64,000 nucleotides of DNA, taken from NCBI RefSeq assembly GCF_003096555.1, contig NZ_QEKM01000001.1, positions 682,001 to 746,000 on the forward strand, given 5' to 3'. Source of the stretch: Simplicispira sp. 125. GTDB taxonomy: Bacteria > Pseudomonadota > Gammaproteobacteria > Burkholderiales > Burkholderiaceae_C. Both the position numbers and the translations under genes were made by a program. A model generated the notes under the pieces. That model was given only the letters and a program-made list of their open reading frames with translations, did no database searches and was not told where the DNA came from. Shown piece by piece: positions 19,190 through 28,909 of the stretch (its first letter is position 1; each line of letters starts with the position of its first letter).

Positions 19190-20662
19190 ATGAGCCATCC
19201 ACAAACCTTCCGCCGCAGCGATCTGGTCCGCATTGCCACCGAGGCCATGAAAGAGCGCGGCCTGGAGCCTGAGTTTCCCGCAGGCGCGCTGCGCGAGCTG
19301 GCAGCGCTCACCGGCCCGGGCGTGGACACCAGTCCCACCATCCGCGACCTGACCGCGCTGCCCTGGTGCTCCATCGACAACGACGACTCGCTCGACCTGG
19401 ACCAGCTCACCGCCTGCGGGGCCATGGGCGGCGGCGCGGTGAAGATTTTTGTCGCCGTGGCCGATGTGGACGCGCTGGTGAAGAAGAACTCCGCGATTGA
19501 CCTGCATGCGCGCACCAACACCACCTCGGTCTACACCTCGGCGCGGATATTCCCCATGCTGCCCGAGCGTCTCTCCACGGATCTGACGTCCCTCAATGAC
19601 GGGCAGGAACGCCTAGCGATCGTCACCGAGATGGTGGTCGATAAGGATGGCGTGGTGACGCACAGCACCGTGCACCGCGCCCGCGTGCGCAACCAGGCGA
19701 AACTGGCCTACGACGCGGTCGCCGCATGGATAGAAGGCGAGGGTGATTTGCCTGAGGCAGCGCGCGCCGTGCCAGACATGGACGAACAACTGCGTACGCA
19801 GGACGCCGTGGCCCAGCGCATGCGCGTGCGCCGACGTGACCAGGGTTCGCTGGAACTGGAAACCTTCCAGCCGCGCGCCGTGTTCGAGGGCGAGCGCGTT
19901 GTGGGCATCGCCCAGCAGGTGCAAAACCGTGCGCGCCAACTGATCGAAGAATTCATGATCGCCACCAACACCTGCACGGCGCAGTTCCTGGCGCAACACG
20001 GCGGCAGTGCCCTGCGCCGGGTGGTGCGCTCGCCCGAGCGCTGGCTGCGCATCGTCGAAGTGGCCAGCAAATACGGCGAATCCTTGCCCAAAACGCCCGA
20101 TTCACGCGCGTTGGAGGGCTTTCTGGCACGCCAGCGCAAGGCCGATCCGCTGCGCTTTCCCGATCTGTCGCTGGTCATCATCAAGCTGATGGGCTCGGGC
20201 GAATACGTGGTCGAGCACCCGCACGGCGAGCCCATCGGCCACTTTGGTCTGGCGGTGCGCGACTACACCCATTCCACCGCGCCCAACCGCCGCTACCCCG
20301 ATCTGGTCAGTCTGCGCATGGTCAAAGCGCTGCTGCAAAGCGAGCGCTCGCCCTACGGCGCGGCGGAGCTGGAGCTTCTGGCCGAGCACTGCACGCAGCA
20401 GGAAGACGCCGCACAAAAGGTGGAGCGCAGCGTGCGCAAGTCCGAAGCGGCGCTGTACCTGCAGGGCCTGGTGGGCAGAAAATTTGACGCCGTCGTCACC
20501 GGCGTCACCGACCGCGCCATGTGGGTACGCATCTTTTCCCCGCCCGCCGAAGGCATGCTGGTGGGCGGCGGCACCCACCTGGACGTGGGTCACAAACTCC
20601 GCGTCAAGCTGGTGGACACCAATGTGGAGCGCGGGTTCATCGACTTCGAGCAGGTGCAGTGA
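19190..20662 (+). CDS. RNB-domain ribonuclease (RNase II/R-like), copy 2
   Basis: The 490-residue paralog of the gene at 16254 shares the same layout: SIDNDDSLDLDQL aspartate cluster, PMLPERLSTDLTSL, VRSPERWLRIVEVA, HSTAPNRRYPDLVSLRMVKA, and a short C-terminal S1-like tail. It starts 21 bases after the MFS stop. TACAGT ends six bases before the ATG, resembling the TACTAT found at the same spacing before copy 1. The two copies differ along their whole length, so the duplication is not recent. Function as an exoribonuclease is inferred from the catalytic residues. Confidence 0.87.
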   Translation: MSHPQTFRRSDLVRIATEAMKERGLEPEFPAGALRELAALTGPGVDTSPTIRDLTALPWCSIDNDDSLDLDQLTACGAMGGGAVKIFVAVADVDALVKKNSAIDLHARTNTTSVYTSARIFPMLPERLSTDLTSLNDGQERLAIVTEMVVDKDGVVTHSTVHRARVRNQAKLAYDAVAAWIEGEGDLPEAARAVPDMDEQLRTQDAVAQRMRVRRRDQGSLELETFQPRAVFEGERVVGIAQQVQNRARQLIEEFMIATNTCTAQFLAQHGGSALRRVVRSPERWLRIVEVASKYGESLPKTPDSRALEGFLARQRKADPLRFPDLSLVIIKLMGSGEYVVEHPHGEPIGHFGLAVRDYTHSTAPNRRYPDLVSLRMVKALLQSERSPYGAAELELLAEHCTQQEDAAQKVERSVRKSEAALYLQGLVGRKFDAVVTGVTDRAMWVRIFSPPAEGMLVGGGTHLDVGHKLRVKLVDTNVERGFIDFEQVQ

Positions 20663-20681
20663 GGCGTGGCTGAGAATCAAG

Positions 20682-20740
20682 AGAAATCGGGTTCTAGCGC
20701 ATAGCAGGAAAGCGTTGGTAGCTATTCAATAGATAGCTTT
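20682..20740 (+). repeat. Dispersed AT-rich repeat, copy 6
   Basis: GGTTCTAGCGCATAGCAGGA followed by AAGCGTTGGTAGCTATTCAA matches the family pattern in forward orientation, about 20 bases after the second RNB gene. Confidence 0.6.
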
Positions 20741-20773
20741 TGAGGCGTGATAGATGGTATTTTTGGATTGTCA

Positions 20774-20802
20774 TTGCAATTATTCAATTATTGTTGAATA
20801 AT
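20774..20802 (+). promoter_or_regulatory. arsR promoter with overlapping palindromic ArsR operator
   Basis: A -35 box TTGCAA (20774-20779), a 17-base spacer and a -10 box AATAAT (20797-20802) precede arsR. A perfect nine-base inverted repeat, ATTATTCAA-N6-TTGAATAAT (20779-20802), covers the spacer and -10 box and has the AT-rich form of ArsR-family operators. Transcription would start at about 20809, the A of the arsR ATG, with no ribosome-binding site, so arsR may be translated from a leaderless mRNA. Confidence 0.7.
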
Positions 20803-20808
20803 TAATGA

Positions 20809-21147
20809 ATGGACAAAACCACCGCCACCACTGTCTTTGAATCGCTGGCATCGGGCGTCCGCCTGGATGTCTTCCGCCTGCTCGTCAAGCAAGGCCCGGA
20901 AGGCCTGGTGGCCGGCGAGATTGCGGCCACGCTGGGGGTGCCAGCCACCAATTTGTCGTTCCACCTGAAGGCGTTGACGCAGGCCGGCCTGCTGAGCGCC
21001 ACGCAAGAAGGGCGCTACCAGCGCTACCGCGCCAACATCGCCCTGATGGTCGAACTGATTGCTTACCTGACCGACGAATGCTGCGCCGGCCACCCCGAGG
21101 CCTGCCTGCCGGCCGGCGCCATGGCCGCCTGCACCAACTGCCCCTGA
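20809..21147 (+). CDS. arsR: ArsR-family arsenite-responsive repressor
   Basis: The 112-residue winged-helix repressor has recognition helix PATNLSFHLKALTQAGLL and wing EGRYQRYRA. The usual ELCVCDL cysteines of classical ArsR are absent. Instead the C-terminus carries C91, C92 and C98 (TDECCAGHPEAC) plus C108 and C111, the arrangement known from the Acidithiobacillus-type ArsR in which As(III) binds at the C-terminal helix. It heads arsR-arsC-arsD-arsA-ACR3 and should repress through the palindrome just upstream, releasing on As(III)/Sb(III). Confidence 0.93.
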   Translation: MDKTTATTVFESLASGVRLDVFRLLVKQGPEGLVAGEIAATLGVPATNLSFHLKALTQAGLLSATQEGRYQRYRANIALMVELIAYLTDECCAGHPEACLPAGAMAACTNCP

Positions 21148-21202
21148 CGCGTGCAAAACGCAGCTCCTTTTCACTCCACCATCCTTCTGATCGGCCCACC
21201 CC

Positions 21203-21703
21203 ATGCGCAATGTCCTGTTTCTCTGCACCCACAACTCTGCCCGCAGCATCCTGGCCGAGGCGCTGCTCAACCACCTGGACGCCCAAGCGCCCACGCAGCA
21301 CTGGCGGGCATGGTCGGCTGGCAGCAGCCCCCGGCCCGGGCAGCAGCCCCACCCGTTGGCGTTGGAGACGCTGCAAAACGCCGGCATTTCCACCGATGGC
21401 CTGCGCAGCAAGAGCTGGGATGAATTCGCCGCCCCCGGCGCGCCGCACATGGATTTGATCGTGACCGTATGCGACGGCGCGGCGGGCGAGGTGTGCCCGA
21501 TCTGGCCGGGCCACCCGGCCAGCGCGCATTGGGGCTATGCCGACCCGTCGGCGGGCGATGCGCCGGATGCCGTCAAACGCGAGGCCTTCCGCCAGACGCT
21601 GCACGCTATCAAACGCCGCCTGGAGTTGCTGCTGAGCCTGCCGCCCGAAAAGCTGGAAAAAAACCTGTTGCAGGACACCGCGCGCGGCCTGTCTTGCCAC
21701 TGA
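21203..21703 (+). CDS. arsC: Arsenate reductase, low-molecular-weight phosphatase family
   Basis: The 166-residue protein has the P-loop CTHNSARS (C-x5-R-S) at residues 8-15 of an LMW-phosphatase fold and VTVCDGAAGEVCPIWPG further on, with additional cysteines for disulfide relay. It reduces As(V) to As(III), which the downstream pump exports. It follows arsR by 55 bases and precedes arsD by 16. The family is thioredoxin- or mycothiol/glutaredoxin-linked depending on the clade; the electron donor is not settled here. Confidence 0.92.
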   Translation: MRNVLFLCTHNSARSILAEALLNHLDAQAPTQHWRAWSAGSSPRPGQQPHPLALETLQNAGISTDGLRSKSWDEFAAPGAPHMDLIVTVCDGAAGEVCPIWPGHPASAHWGYADPSAGDAPDAVKREAFRQTLHAIKRRLELLLSLPPEKLEKNLLQDTARGLSCH

Positions 21704-21719
21704 AAATTAGGAGTTCACC

Positions 21720-22082
21720 ATGAGTGCCATCCAGATTTTTGACCCGGCCCTGTGCTGCAGCAGCGGCGTGTGCGGCACCGAGGTGGACCAGAACCTCGTC
21801 AATGCGTCGGCCGACGTGGATTGGGCGCGTCAGAACGGCGCGCAGATCGAGCGCTTCAACCTCGCGCAGCAACCCCTGGCGTTTGCCGAGAACCCCTTGG
21901 TGAAAGGCTTTCTGCAGCGCTCCGGCCAGGAAGCCCTGCCGCTCACGCTGGTGGCAGGCGAAGTGGCGCTGGCCGGCCGCTACCCCAGCCGCAGCGATCT
22001 GGCGCGCTGGGCCGGCATTGCGCTACCTGCCACCGAGTCGCCGTCCGCGGGCAATTACTGCTCGGGCGGCGCCTGCTGCTGA
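21720..22082 (+). CDS. arsD: Arsenical metallochaperone ArsD
   Basis: This 120-residue protein begins MSAIQIFDPALCCSSGVCG, the ArsD signature whose Cys12-Cys13-Cys18 bind As(III) and pass it to ArsA, and ends in a second cysteine cluster YCSGGACC. AGGAG lies six bases before the ATG. It is followed after 13 bases by arsA, its known partner. Confidence 0.94.
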   Translation: MSAIQIFDPALCCSSGVCGTEVDQNLVNASADVDWARQNGAQIERFNLAQQPLAFAENPLVKGFLQRSGQEALPLTLVAGEVALAGRYPSRSDLARWAGIALPATESPSAGNYCSGGACC

Positions 22083-22095
22083 GCCGAAAGACCCT

Positions 22096-23880
22096 ATGAA
22101 ATTTCTCGACAACGCCCCGCGTTTTCTCTTTTTCACCGGCAAAGGTGGCGTCGGCAAGACCTCGCTGGCGTGCGCCACGGCCATGCAACTGGCCGCGCAG
22201 GGTCAGCGCGTGCTGCTGGTCAGCACCGACCCGGCGTCGAACGTGGGCCAGGTGTTTGGCGTCGCCATAGGCAACCAGGTCACGGCAGTCCCGGAGGTGC
22301 CGCGCCTGTGGGCGCTGGAGATCGACCCCCAGGCTGCCGCGCAGGGCTACCGCGACCGCATCGTCGGGCCGGTACGCGGCGTGCTGCCGGACGACGTGGT
22401 CAAGGGCATTGAAGAGCAGCTCTCGGGCGCCTGCACCACCGAGATTGCCGCGTTTGACGAATTCACCGCGCTGCTGACCGACGACAGCCTGGACGCGCGC
22501 TACGAGCACATCATTTTTGACACCGCGCCCACCGGCCACACCATCCGCCTGCTGCAATTGCCGGGGGCCTGGAGCGGTTTTCTGGAGTCTGGCAAGGGCG
22601 ATGCCTCATGCCTCGGCCCACTGGCCGGGCTGGAAAAGCAGCGCAGCCAATACCAGGCGGCTGTGGCGGCACTGGCCGACGGCACGCGCACCCGGCTGGT
22701 GCTGGTGGCCCGAGCGCAGCAGTCCACGCTGCGCGAGGCCGCGCGCACGCACGGTGAACTGCACGCCATCGGTTTGGGTCAGCAGTACCTGGTGGTCAAT
22801 GGCGTGTTTCCGCCCGGCGAAGCGGCGCAAGACCCGCTGGCCGCTGCCATCTGCCGGCGCGAGCAGGCCGTGCTCGCCGCCATGCCGCCCGCCTTGCAGG
22901 CGCTGCCCACCGATCTCGTGGCGCTCAAGCCCTTCAACCTGGTGGGGCGCGAGGCCTTGCGCCAGTTGCTGGTGGAAACGGCGGTGGCGCCAGTGCCTGG
23001 CGATGCCGGTGCGCAACCCGACATCGACCTGCCGCGCCTGGCCGCGCTGGTGGACGGCATCGCCGCCGACGGCCACGGCCTGGTGATGCTGATGGGCAAG
23101 GGCGGCGTCGGCAAGACCACGCTGGCCGCCGCCGTCGCGGTGGAACTCGCGCACCGGGGCTTTGCGGTGCATTTGTCCACATCCGACCCGGCGGCCAACC
23201 TGGAGCAAACGCTGGGCGGCGCGCTGGAGAACCTCACCGTGAGCCGCATCGACCCGCACGAAGTGACCGAGCGCTACCGCCAGCAGGTGCTGGCAGCCAA
23301 GGGTGCCAAGCTTGATGCCGCAGGGCGCGCACTGCTTGAAGAAGACCTGCGCTCGCCGTGCACGGAAGAAATCGCCGTCTTTCAGGCCTTCTCGCGCACC
23401 ATCCGCGAAGCGGGCAAGAAATTTGTCGTGATGGACACGGCCCCCACCGGCCACACGCTGCTGCTGCTGGACGCCACGGGCGCCTATCACCGCGACATCG
23501 TGCGCCAGATGGGCAGCACGGGCGTGCACTTCACCACGCCGATGATGCAGCTCCAGGACCCCAAGCAGACCAAGGTGGTTCTGGTCACGCTGGCCGAGAC
23601 CACGCCCGTGCTGGAAGCCGCCAACCTGCAGAACGACCTGCGCCGCGCCGGCATCGAGCCCTGGGCCTGGGTCATCAACAACAGCGTGGCGGCTGCTCGG
23701 GTCACCTCGCCGCTGCTGCGTCAGCGCGCCCGCAACGAACTGCGCGAGATCGATGCCGTGACCACGCAGCACGCCACGCGCTGGGCCATCGTGCCGCTGC
23801 TGAGCGAGGAGCCGGTGGGCATTGCGCGCCTGCTGGAGCTTGCCGGGTCTCAATTTCAAGCACAAGCGGCTGGAGTCTGA
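22096..23880 (+). CDS. arsA: Arsenite-stimulated ATPase ArsA (duplicated domain)
   Basis: The 594-residue protein is a tandem ATPase: A1 P-loop GKGGVGKTS near residue 16 and A2 P-loop GKGGVGKTT near residue 334. Each half has the DTAPTGHT signature and a metal-site segment ([21 protein letters not shown]). It energises arsenite export with the membrane carrier encoded next. The start [18 protein letters not shown] at ATG 22096 is chosen because it places the first P-loop correctly; the frame is open further upstream into arsD. Confidence 0.94.
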   Translation: MKFLDNAPRFLFFTGKGGVGKTSLACATAMQLAAQGQRVLLVSTDPASNVGQVFGVAIGNQVTAVPEVPRLWALEIDPQAAAQGYRDRIVGPVRGVLPDDVVKGIEEQLSGACTTEIAAFDEFTALLTDDSLDARYEHIIFDTAPTGHTIRLLQLPGAWSGFLESGKGDASCLGPLAGLEKQRSQYQAAVAALADGTRTRLVLVARAQQSTLREAARTHGELHAIGLGQQYLVVNGVFPPGEAAQDPLAAAICRREQAVLAAMPPALQALPTDLVALKPFNLVGREALRQLLVETAVAPVPGDAGAQPDIDLPRLAALVDGIAADGHGLVMLMGKGGVGKTTLAAAVAVELAHRGFAVHLSTSDPAANLEQTLGGALENLTVSRIDPHEVTERYRQQVLAAKGAKLDAAGRALLEEDLRSPCTEEIAVFQAFSRTIREAGKKFVVMDTAPTGHTLLLLDATGAYHRDIVRQMGSTGVHFTTPMMQLQDPKQTKVVLVTLAETTPVLEAANLQNDLRRAGIEPWAWVINNSVAAARVTSPLLRQRARNELREIDAVTTQHATRWAIVPLLSEEPVGIARLLELAGSQFQAQAAGV

Positions 23881-23881
23881 A

Positions 23882-24904
<1,023 letters not shown>

Positions 24905-24917
24905 GAAAAATTGTAAG

Positions 24918-24974
24918 CAAAAATAGCTCTAGCACTTACTGGATAAGCGCAAGCAGCTATCAAAAACAGAGTTA
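24918..24974 (+). repeat. Dispersed AT-rich repeat, copy 7 (well preserved)
   Basis: AAAAATAGCTCTAGCACTTA, then CTGGATAAGCGCAAGCAGCT and ATCAAAAACAGAGTTA. It starts 13 bases after the arsenite permease stop and separates it from the convergent universal stress gene. It is close to the family consensus. Confidence 0.75.
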
Positions 24975-25829
24975 TCGCAAAATCAATACAGGCACTTGCG
25001 ACAACCGCAGCAGCGTGGTTGTGGTGCTACCCACAATCAAGTGGCGAATGCGCGAATGGCCATAAGCGCCCATGACCAGCAGGGCTGCGCCCTGGCTGGC
25101 GAGCAGATCGGGCAGTGCTTGCTCGGGTTCGCCGGGCAGCAATTGCGTTTGCACTGCGAACCCGGCTGCGCGCAGTTGTTCGGCTGCAGCAGCAAGTTGC
25201 TCCTGCGCCTGCGCAGTGTCTGCGCCTACCATGGCGACGAGCGCAGGTAGGCCCTTGAGCAGCGGGCTGCGCGCCACCATTTCTACCGTTGTGTTGGCTG
25301 TGGTGCTGCCGTCATAGGCCACCACAAACCGTTCGGGTGCACTGAATTGCCCGGTGGTTGCCACCAGCACCGGTCGCCGCACGGCCCGTATCACGCGCTC
25401 GACATGGTGGTCGAGGTGGATGCGGGCACGCGAGCTGGCTCGGTAATGCGCACCCAGCACGAACAGCCGGGCGTCGGGTTCGAACTCCAGCACCGTGTCG
25501 ACCAGCTCGCCATGGCGCAAGCGCGCGTCCAGTTGCTGGACCCCGGCTGCAGCGGCATGCTCGCGGGCTTTGGCCAGCATCTGTTCGCCTGCCTCCTGGG
25601 CTACTTTGCCGCGTTGTTCGTCCAGGGCGCTCAGTTGCTGCAACAGCACCTCTTGCGCCCCCAGGCCAATGGCGCCGCTGTAGTCACCCACATGGGGCAT
25701 CTGGGGCGGGCGCTCCAGTACGTGCAGCAATTCCAGCGGTACTTGCAGCCGCAAGGCCGACCAGGCGGCCCAGTCGACCACCGCAGTGGTGGTGTCCAGG
25801 CCGTCAATGCAGGCGTAAACCTTGTTCAT
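24972..25829 (-). CDS. Universal stress protein, tandem UspA domains
   Basis: The 285-residue protein has two Usp domains. The second ends with the ATP-binding pattern MGAYGHSRIRHLIVGSTTTT (G-x2-G-x9-GS); the first ends LGAHYRASSRARIHLDHHVE, a degenerate version lacking the full glycine pattern. Such tandem proteins respond to starvation or anaerobiosis. ATG 25829 has GGAGAA upstream. It is convergent with the arsenic operon and divergent from the thioredoxin-like gene. Confidence 0.9.
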   Translation of the reverse strand: MNKVYACIDGLDTTTAVVDWAAWSALRLQVPLELLHVLERPPQMPHVGDYSGAIGLGAQEVLLQQLSALDEQRGKVAQEAGEQMLAKAREHAAAAGVQQLDARLRHGELVDTVLEFEPDARLFVLGAHYRASSRARIHLDHHVERVIRAVRRPVLVATTGQFSAPERFVVAYDGSTTANTTVEMVARSPLLKGLPALVAMVGADTAQAQEQLAAAAEQLRAAGFAVQTQLLPGEPEQALPDLLASQGAALLVMGAYGHSRIRHLIVGSTTTTLLRLSQVPVLILR

Positions 25830-26068
25830 GGAAGTTCTCCTTGGTGCATGTGTTGTGTGCGCTGATGGCTGTTATGTCTCTGAAATGTGGGTGGCCTAGC
25901 TTCCAAGCGTACCCGGTGTACCACTTCACGCAAAGCCCAAACGCCCACGGGCGTCTCGGACAAAGCGAGAACTGCCTGGCTCAGGTGGGGCAGCTGCGCG
26001 CGTGATTCTCGCGGGCGATCCGGGTGTGGGTACCATCGGTGCCAGTCCAACCCGAAGGAGTAGTGTTG

Positions 26069-26452
26069 ATGGAAAGCCCGGCTGCGACGCCCGCCCCCGC
26101 CCCTTTGGCTTCGGCCAGCCCATGGTGGGTGGTGTGCCTGTGCGCGCAATGGTGTGGCACTTGCCGCGACTACCGCGCCTTGTTCGATCGCCTGGCCCAT
26201 GAGCATCCCTCTGCACGCTTTGTCTGGATCGATATTGAGGATGAGGCCGATGTGGCCGGTGATCTGGATGTGGAAACCTTCCCCACCTTGCTGATTGCCG
26301 ACGGCCAGACCGCGCGCTTTCTCGGGCCCTTGCTACCCCAGGCGGCCGTGCTGGCGAGGCTGCTGGAGAGCCTGCAGGCCGGTTCTGGGAGCTTGCAAGC
26401 AGACGCCCAAGCCCAGGCGGTGTTTGAGCGCGTGCTTGCAGCCCATGGCTGA
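26069..26452 (+). CDS. Thioredoxin-like protein with WCGTC active site
   Basis: The 127-residue protein has the thioredoxin fold with a WCGTC redox pair (CAQWCGTCRDYRALFDRLA), the FVWIDIEDEADVAGDLDVET strand-helix unit and the cis-proline FPTLLI. The glycine-threonine dipeptide differs from the canonical CGPC. No signal peptide is seen, so it is probably cytoplasmic. The ATG at 26069 has a clear AGGAG upstream. The partner is unknown. Confidence 0.85.
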   Translation: MESPAATPAPAPLASASPWWVVCLCAQWCGTCRDYRALFDRLAHEHPSARFVWIDIEDEADVAGDLDVETFPTLLIADGQTARFLGPLLPQAAVLARLLESLQAGSGSLQADAQAQAVFERVLAAHG

Positions 26453-26471
26453 CAGTGCGCACTGTGAACTA

Positions 26472-26520
26472 TTATTTTGATAGCTGCAGGCGATTGATGG
26501 TAAAGCGCGCAGCCCGGTTT
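26472..26520 (-). repeat. Dispersed AT-rich repeat, copy 8 (reverse orientation)
   Basis: ATTTTGATAGCTGCAGGCGA and GATGGTAAAGCGCGCAGCCC match the reverse complement of the family pattern. It lies 20 bases after the thioredoxin-like gene and before the rimP operon promoter. Confidence 0.6.
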
Positions 26521-26584
26521 TTGTCATAAATTAAAGCGCCCGCAGCGGGTGGCGTGCAGGACGATCAAAAGAGTGAGTGCCGCT

Positions 26585-26613
26585 TTGCAAATCAAGGCGT
26601 TACAGGCTACAAT
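26585..26613 (+). promoter_or_regulatory. Sigma-70-type promoter of the rimP-nusA-infB operon
   Basis: TTGCAA (26585-26590), a 17-base spacer and TACAAT (26608-26613) form a near-consensus promoter. Transcription would start near 26620, about 115 bases before rimP. A terminator-like hairpin follows directly in the leader. Confidence 0.7.
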
Positions 26614-26630
26614 ACGCCCCTCACGACCAA

Positions 26631-26660
26631 ACGGGCGGGTACCAACCGCCCGTTTTTTTT
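26631..26660 (+). terminator. Rho-independent terminator/attenuator in the rimP operon leader
   Basis: ACGGGCGG (26631-26638) and CCGCCCGT (26646-26653) form a perfect eight-base stem with a seven-base loop followed by eight T residues. It sits only about ten bases after the predicted transcription start and 75 bases before the rimP start codon, so it looks like an attenuator acting on the operon's own leader rather than the end of an upstream gene. Confidence 0.75.
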
Positions 26661-26735
26661 GGCCGTTTGCTTTTGGAGCTCGAGGCCTCAGGGGGTTATC
26701 GGGTTTTTTGTTTTTCCGGGACTGAATCAAACAAC

Positions 26736-27314
26736 GTGGCACTGCAGCAAATCGTCGAGCAAATTGTCGCTGGCCTGGGCTATGACCTGGTCGAGATCGA
26801 GCGTTGCCCGGGTGGCTTGCTGCGCATCACTATTGATCTGCCATGGGCGGCGCCTGCGGAGGGTGAGGAGCCTTTGCCAGAACAGTTCATCACCGTGGAA
26901 GACTGCGAAAAGGTCACGCGCCAGCTGCAGTTTGCACTGGAGGTGGATGCGGTGGAGTACGCGCGGCTGGAGGTGTCCTCGCCCGGTATTGATCGGCCTT
27001 TGCGCCATGAGCAGGATTTTCAGCGCTTTGCAGGATCGGTGATCGACATTGCGCTCAAGGCGCCCATGGGGGCGGCAGCAGCAGGGCAGGTCAGTCCCCT
27101 GCGCAAGAAATTTCGCGGCACGCTTTCGCGTGCCGAGGCGGGTGGCTGGCAAATCATCTGGAGTGATGAGCCGCCGATCAAGCCGGGCCAGAAGGTCAGC
27201 GCAAAGCGCGCGCCAGCCCCGTTGCAGGTACTGGGTTTTACGCTGGACGAGTTGCGCGATGCGCGGCTGGCGCCCATTGTCGATTTCAAGGGTCGGGGGG
27301 CGAAACCTGGGTGA
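26736..27314 (+). CDS. rimP: Ribosome maturation factor RimP
   Basis: RimP assists maturation of the 30S subunit. The 192-residue protein has the N-terminal ALQQIVEQIVAGLGYDLVEI domain, the SSPGIDRPL motif and a C-terminal SH3-like domain ending APIVDFKGRG. The start is taken as GTG 26736 because homologs begin with this sequence; the frame extends upstream to 26577 across the terminator, which would be implausible as coding. It heads rimP-nusA-infB-rbfA-truB. Confidence 0.93.
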   Translation: MALQQIVEQIVAGLGYDLVEIERCPGGLLRITIDLPWAAPAEGEEPLPEQFITVEDCEKVTRQLQFALEVDAVEYARLEVSSPGIDRPLRHEQDFQRFAGSVIDIALKAPMGAAAAGQVSPLRKKFRGTLSRAEAGGWQIIWSDEPPIKPGQKVSAKRAPAPLQVLGFTLDELRDARLAPIVDFKGRGAKPG

Positions 27315-27400
27315 ATTCCGGGTTGCGTCGCTGGATGGATGGTTGCCGGGACTGCCGCAGAGCGGAGATTCCGGGGTGATAGAAACAGGAGAGTCGTTGC

Positions 27401-28885
27401 ATGAATCGCGAATTGTTGATGTTGGTTGAAGCCATTTCGCGCGAGAAGAGTGTCGAGCGCGATGTGGTTCTGGGTGCCGTTGAGGCCGCCCTGGCCCAGG
27501 CGACGAAAAAACTGTACTCAGGCGAAGTCGATATCCGCGTTGCGGTGGACCGTGACAGCGGCAACTACGAAACCTTCCGTCGCTGGCTGGTGGTGCCTGA
27601 TGATGCGGGTCTGCAGAACCCGGAAGCCGAAGAAATGCTCATGGACGCCCGCGAGCGCGTACCAGATGTCGAGGTGGGTGAGTACATCGAAGAAGGCATT
27701 GAATCGGTGCCCATCGGGCGCATTGGCGCCATGGCGGCCAAGCAGGTCATTCTGCAAAAAATTCGCGATGCCGAACGCGAGATGCTGCTCAACGACTTCA
27801 TGTCGCGCGGCGAAAAGATTTTCACCGGCACCGTCAAACGCATGGACAAGGGCGACCTGATCGTTGAATCCGGCCGTGTCGAAGGCCGTCTGCGCCGCAG
27901 CGAAATGATTCCGAAGGAAAACCTGCGCAGCGGCGACCGTGTGCGCGCCATGATCATGGAGGTGGATCTGACGCTGCGCGGCGCACCCATCATCCTTTCG
28001 CGCTCGGCGCCCGAGTTCATGGTGGAATTGTTCCGCCATGAAGTCCCCGAAATCGAGCAAGGTCTGCTGGAAATCAAGAGCTGCGCCCGCGATCCCGGCA
28101 GCCGCGCCAAAATTGCGGTTCTGTCGCATGACCGCCGCGTAGACCCCATCGGCACCTGTGTCGGTGTGCGCGGCACCCGTGTTAACGCAGTGACCAACGA
28201 GTTGGCTGGCGAGCGTGTGGACATTGTGTTGTGGTCTGAAGACCCGGCGCAGTTTGTGATTGGCGCGCTGGCCCCGGCCAACGTGCAGTCCATCGTGGTG
28301 GACGAAGAAAAACACGCCATGGACGTGGTGGTGGACGAAGAAAACCTCGCCATCGCCATCGGCCGCGGCGGCCAGAACGTGCGCCTGGCATCCGACCTCA
28401 CCGGTTGGAAAATCAACATCATGGACGCCGCCGAGTCGGCCCAGAAGCAGGCTGACGAGACCGATACGGCCCGCCGTCTGTTCATGGAAAAGCTCGATGT
28501 GGACCAGGAAATTGCCGACATTCTCATCGAAGAAGGTTTCAACAGCCTGGAAGAAGTGGCCTATGTGCCCTTGCAGGAAATGCTGGAGATCGAGAGTTTT
28601 GACGAGGAAACCGTCAATGAACTGCGCGCTCGTGCCAAGGATGTGCTGCTGACGATGGAAATCGCCCGCGAAGACAGCGTGGAGAACGTTTCCCAGGATC
28701 TGCGTGACCTGGAGGGCGTGACCCCGGAATTGGTCGCCAAACTCGCCGAAGGCGGCGTACATACACGTGACGATCTGGCCGATTTGGCCATTGATGAACT
28801 GACCGAACTGACCGGACAGTCTGAAGAAGAAGCCAAGGCCTTGATCATGAAGGCGCGCGAACACTGGTTCGCGGGGCAAGAGTAA
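27401..28885 (+). CDS. nusA: Transcription termination/antitermination factor NusA
   Basis: The 494-residue protein has the N-terminal RNA-polymerase-binding domain ([20 protein letters not shown]), an S1 domain ([20 protein letters not shown]), two KH domains ([12 protein letters not shown] and [15 protein letters not shown]) and two acidic C-terminal repeats as in E. coli. It tunes pausing, termination and antitermination and often autoregulates this operon. It follows rimP by 86 bases. Confidence 0.96.
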   Translation: MNRELLMLVEAISREKSVERDVVLGAVEAALAQATKKLYSGEVDIRVAVDRDSGNYETFRRWLVVPDDAGLQNPEAEEMLMDARERVPDVEVGEYIEEGIESVPIGRIGAMAAKQVILQKIRDAEREMLLNDFMSRGEKIFTGTVKRMDKGDLIVESGRVEGRLRRSEMIPKENLRSGDRVRAMIMEVDLTLRGAPIILSRSAPEFMVELFRHEVPEIEQGLLEIKSCARDPGSRAKIAVLSHDRRVDPIGTCVGVRGTRVNAVTNELAGERVDIVLWSEDPAQFVIGALAPANVQSIVVDEEKHAMDVVVDEENLAIAIGRGGQNVRLASDLTGWKINIMDAAESAQKQADETDTARRLFMEKLDVDQEIADILIEEGFNSLEEVAYVPLQEMLEIESFDEETVNELRARAKDVLLTMEIAREDSVENVSQDLRDLEGVTPELVAKLAEGGVHTRDDLADLAIDELTELTGQSEEEAKALIMKAREHWFAGQE

Positions 28886-28909
28886 AGGTCAGGGAGGCAC
28901 GAACCACAT

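Noticed and set aside
17846..19507. 553-codon minus-strand frame opposite the MFS gene
   Set aside because: His/Gln/Arg-rich shadow frame typical of antisense GC-rich DNA.
26577..26735. Upstream extension of rimP
   Set aside because: It would read through the promoter and intrinsic terminator; homologs begin at the GTG at 26736.
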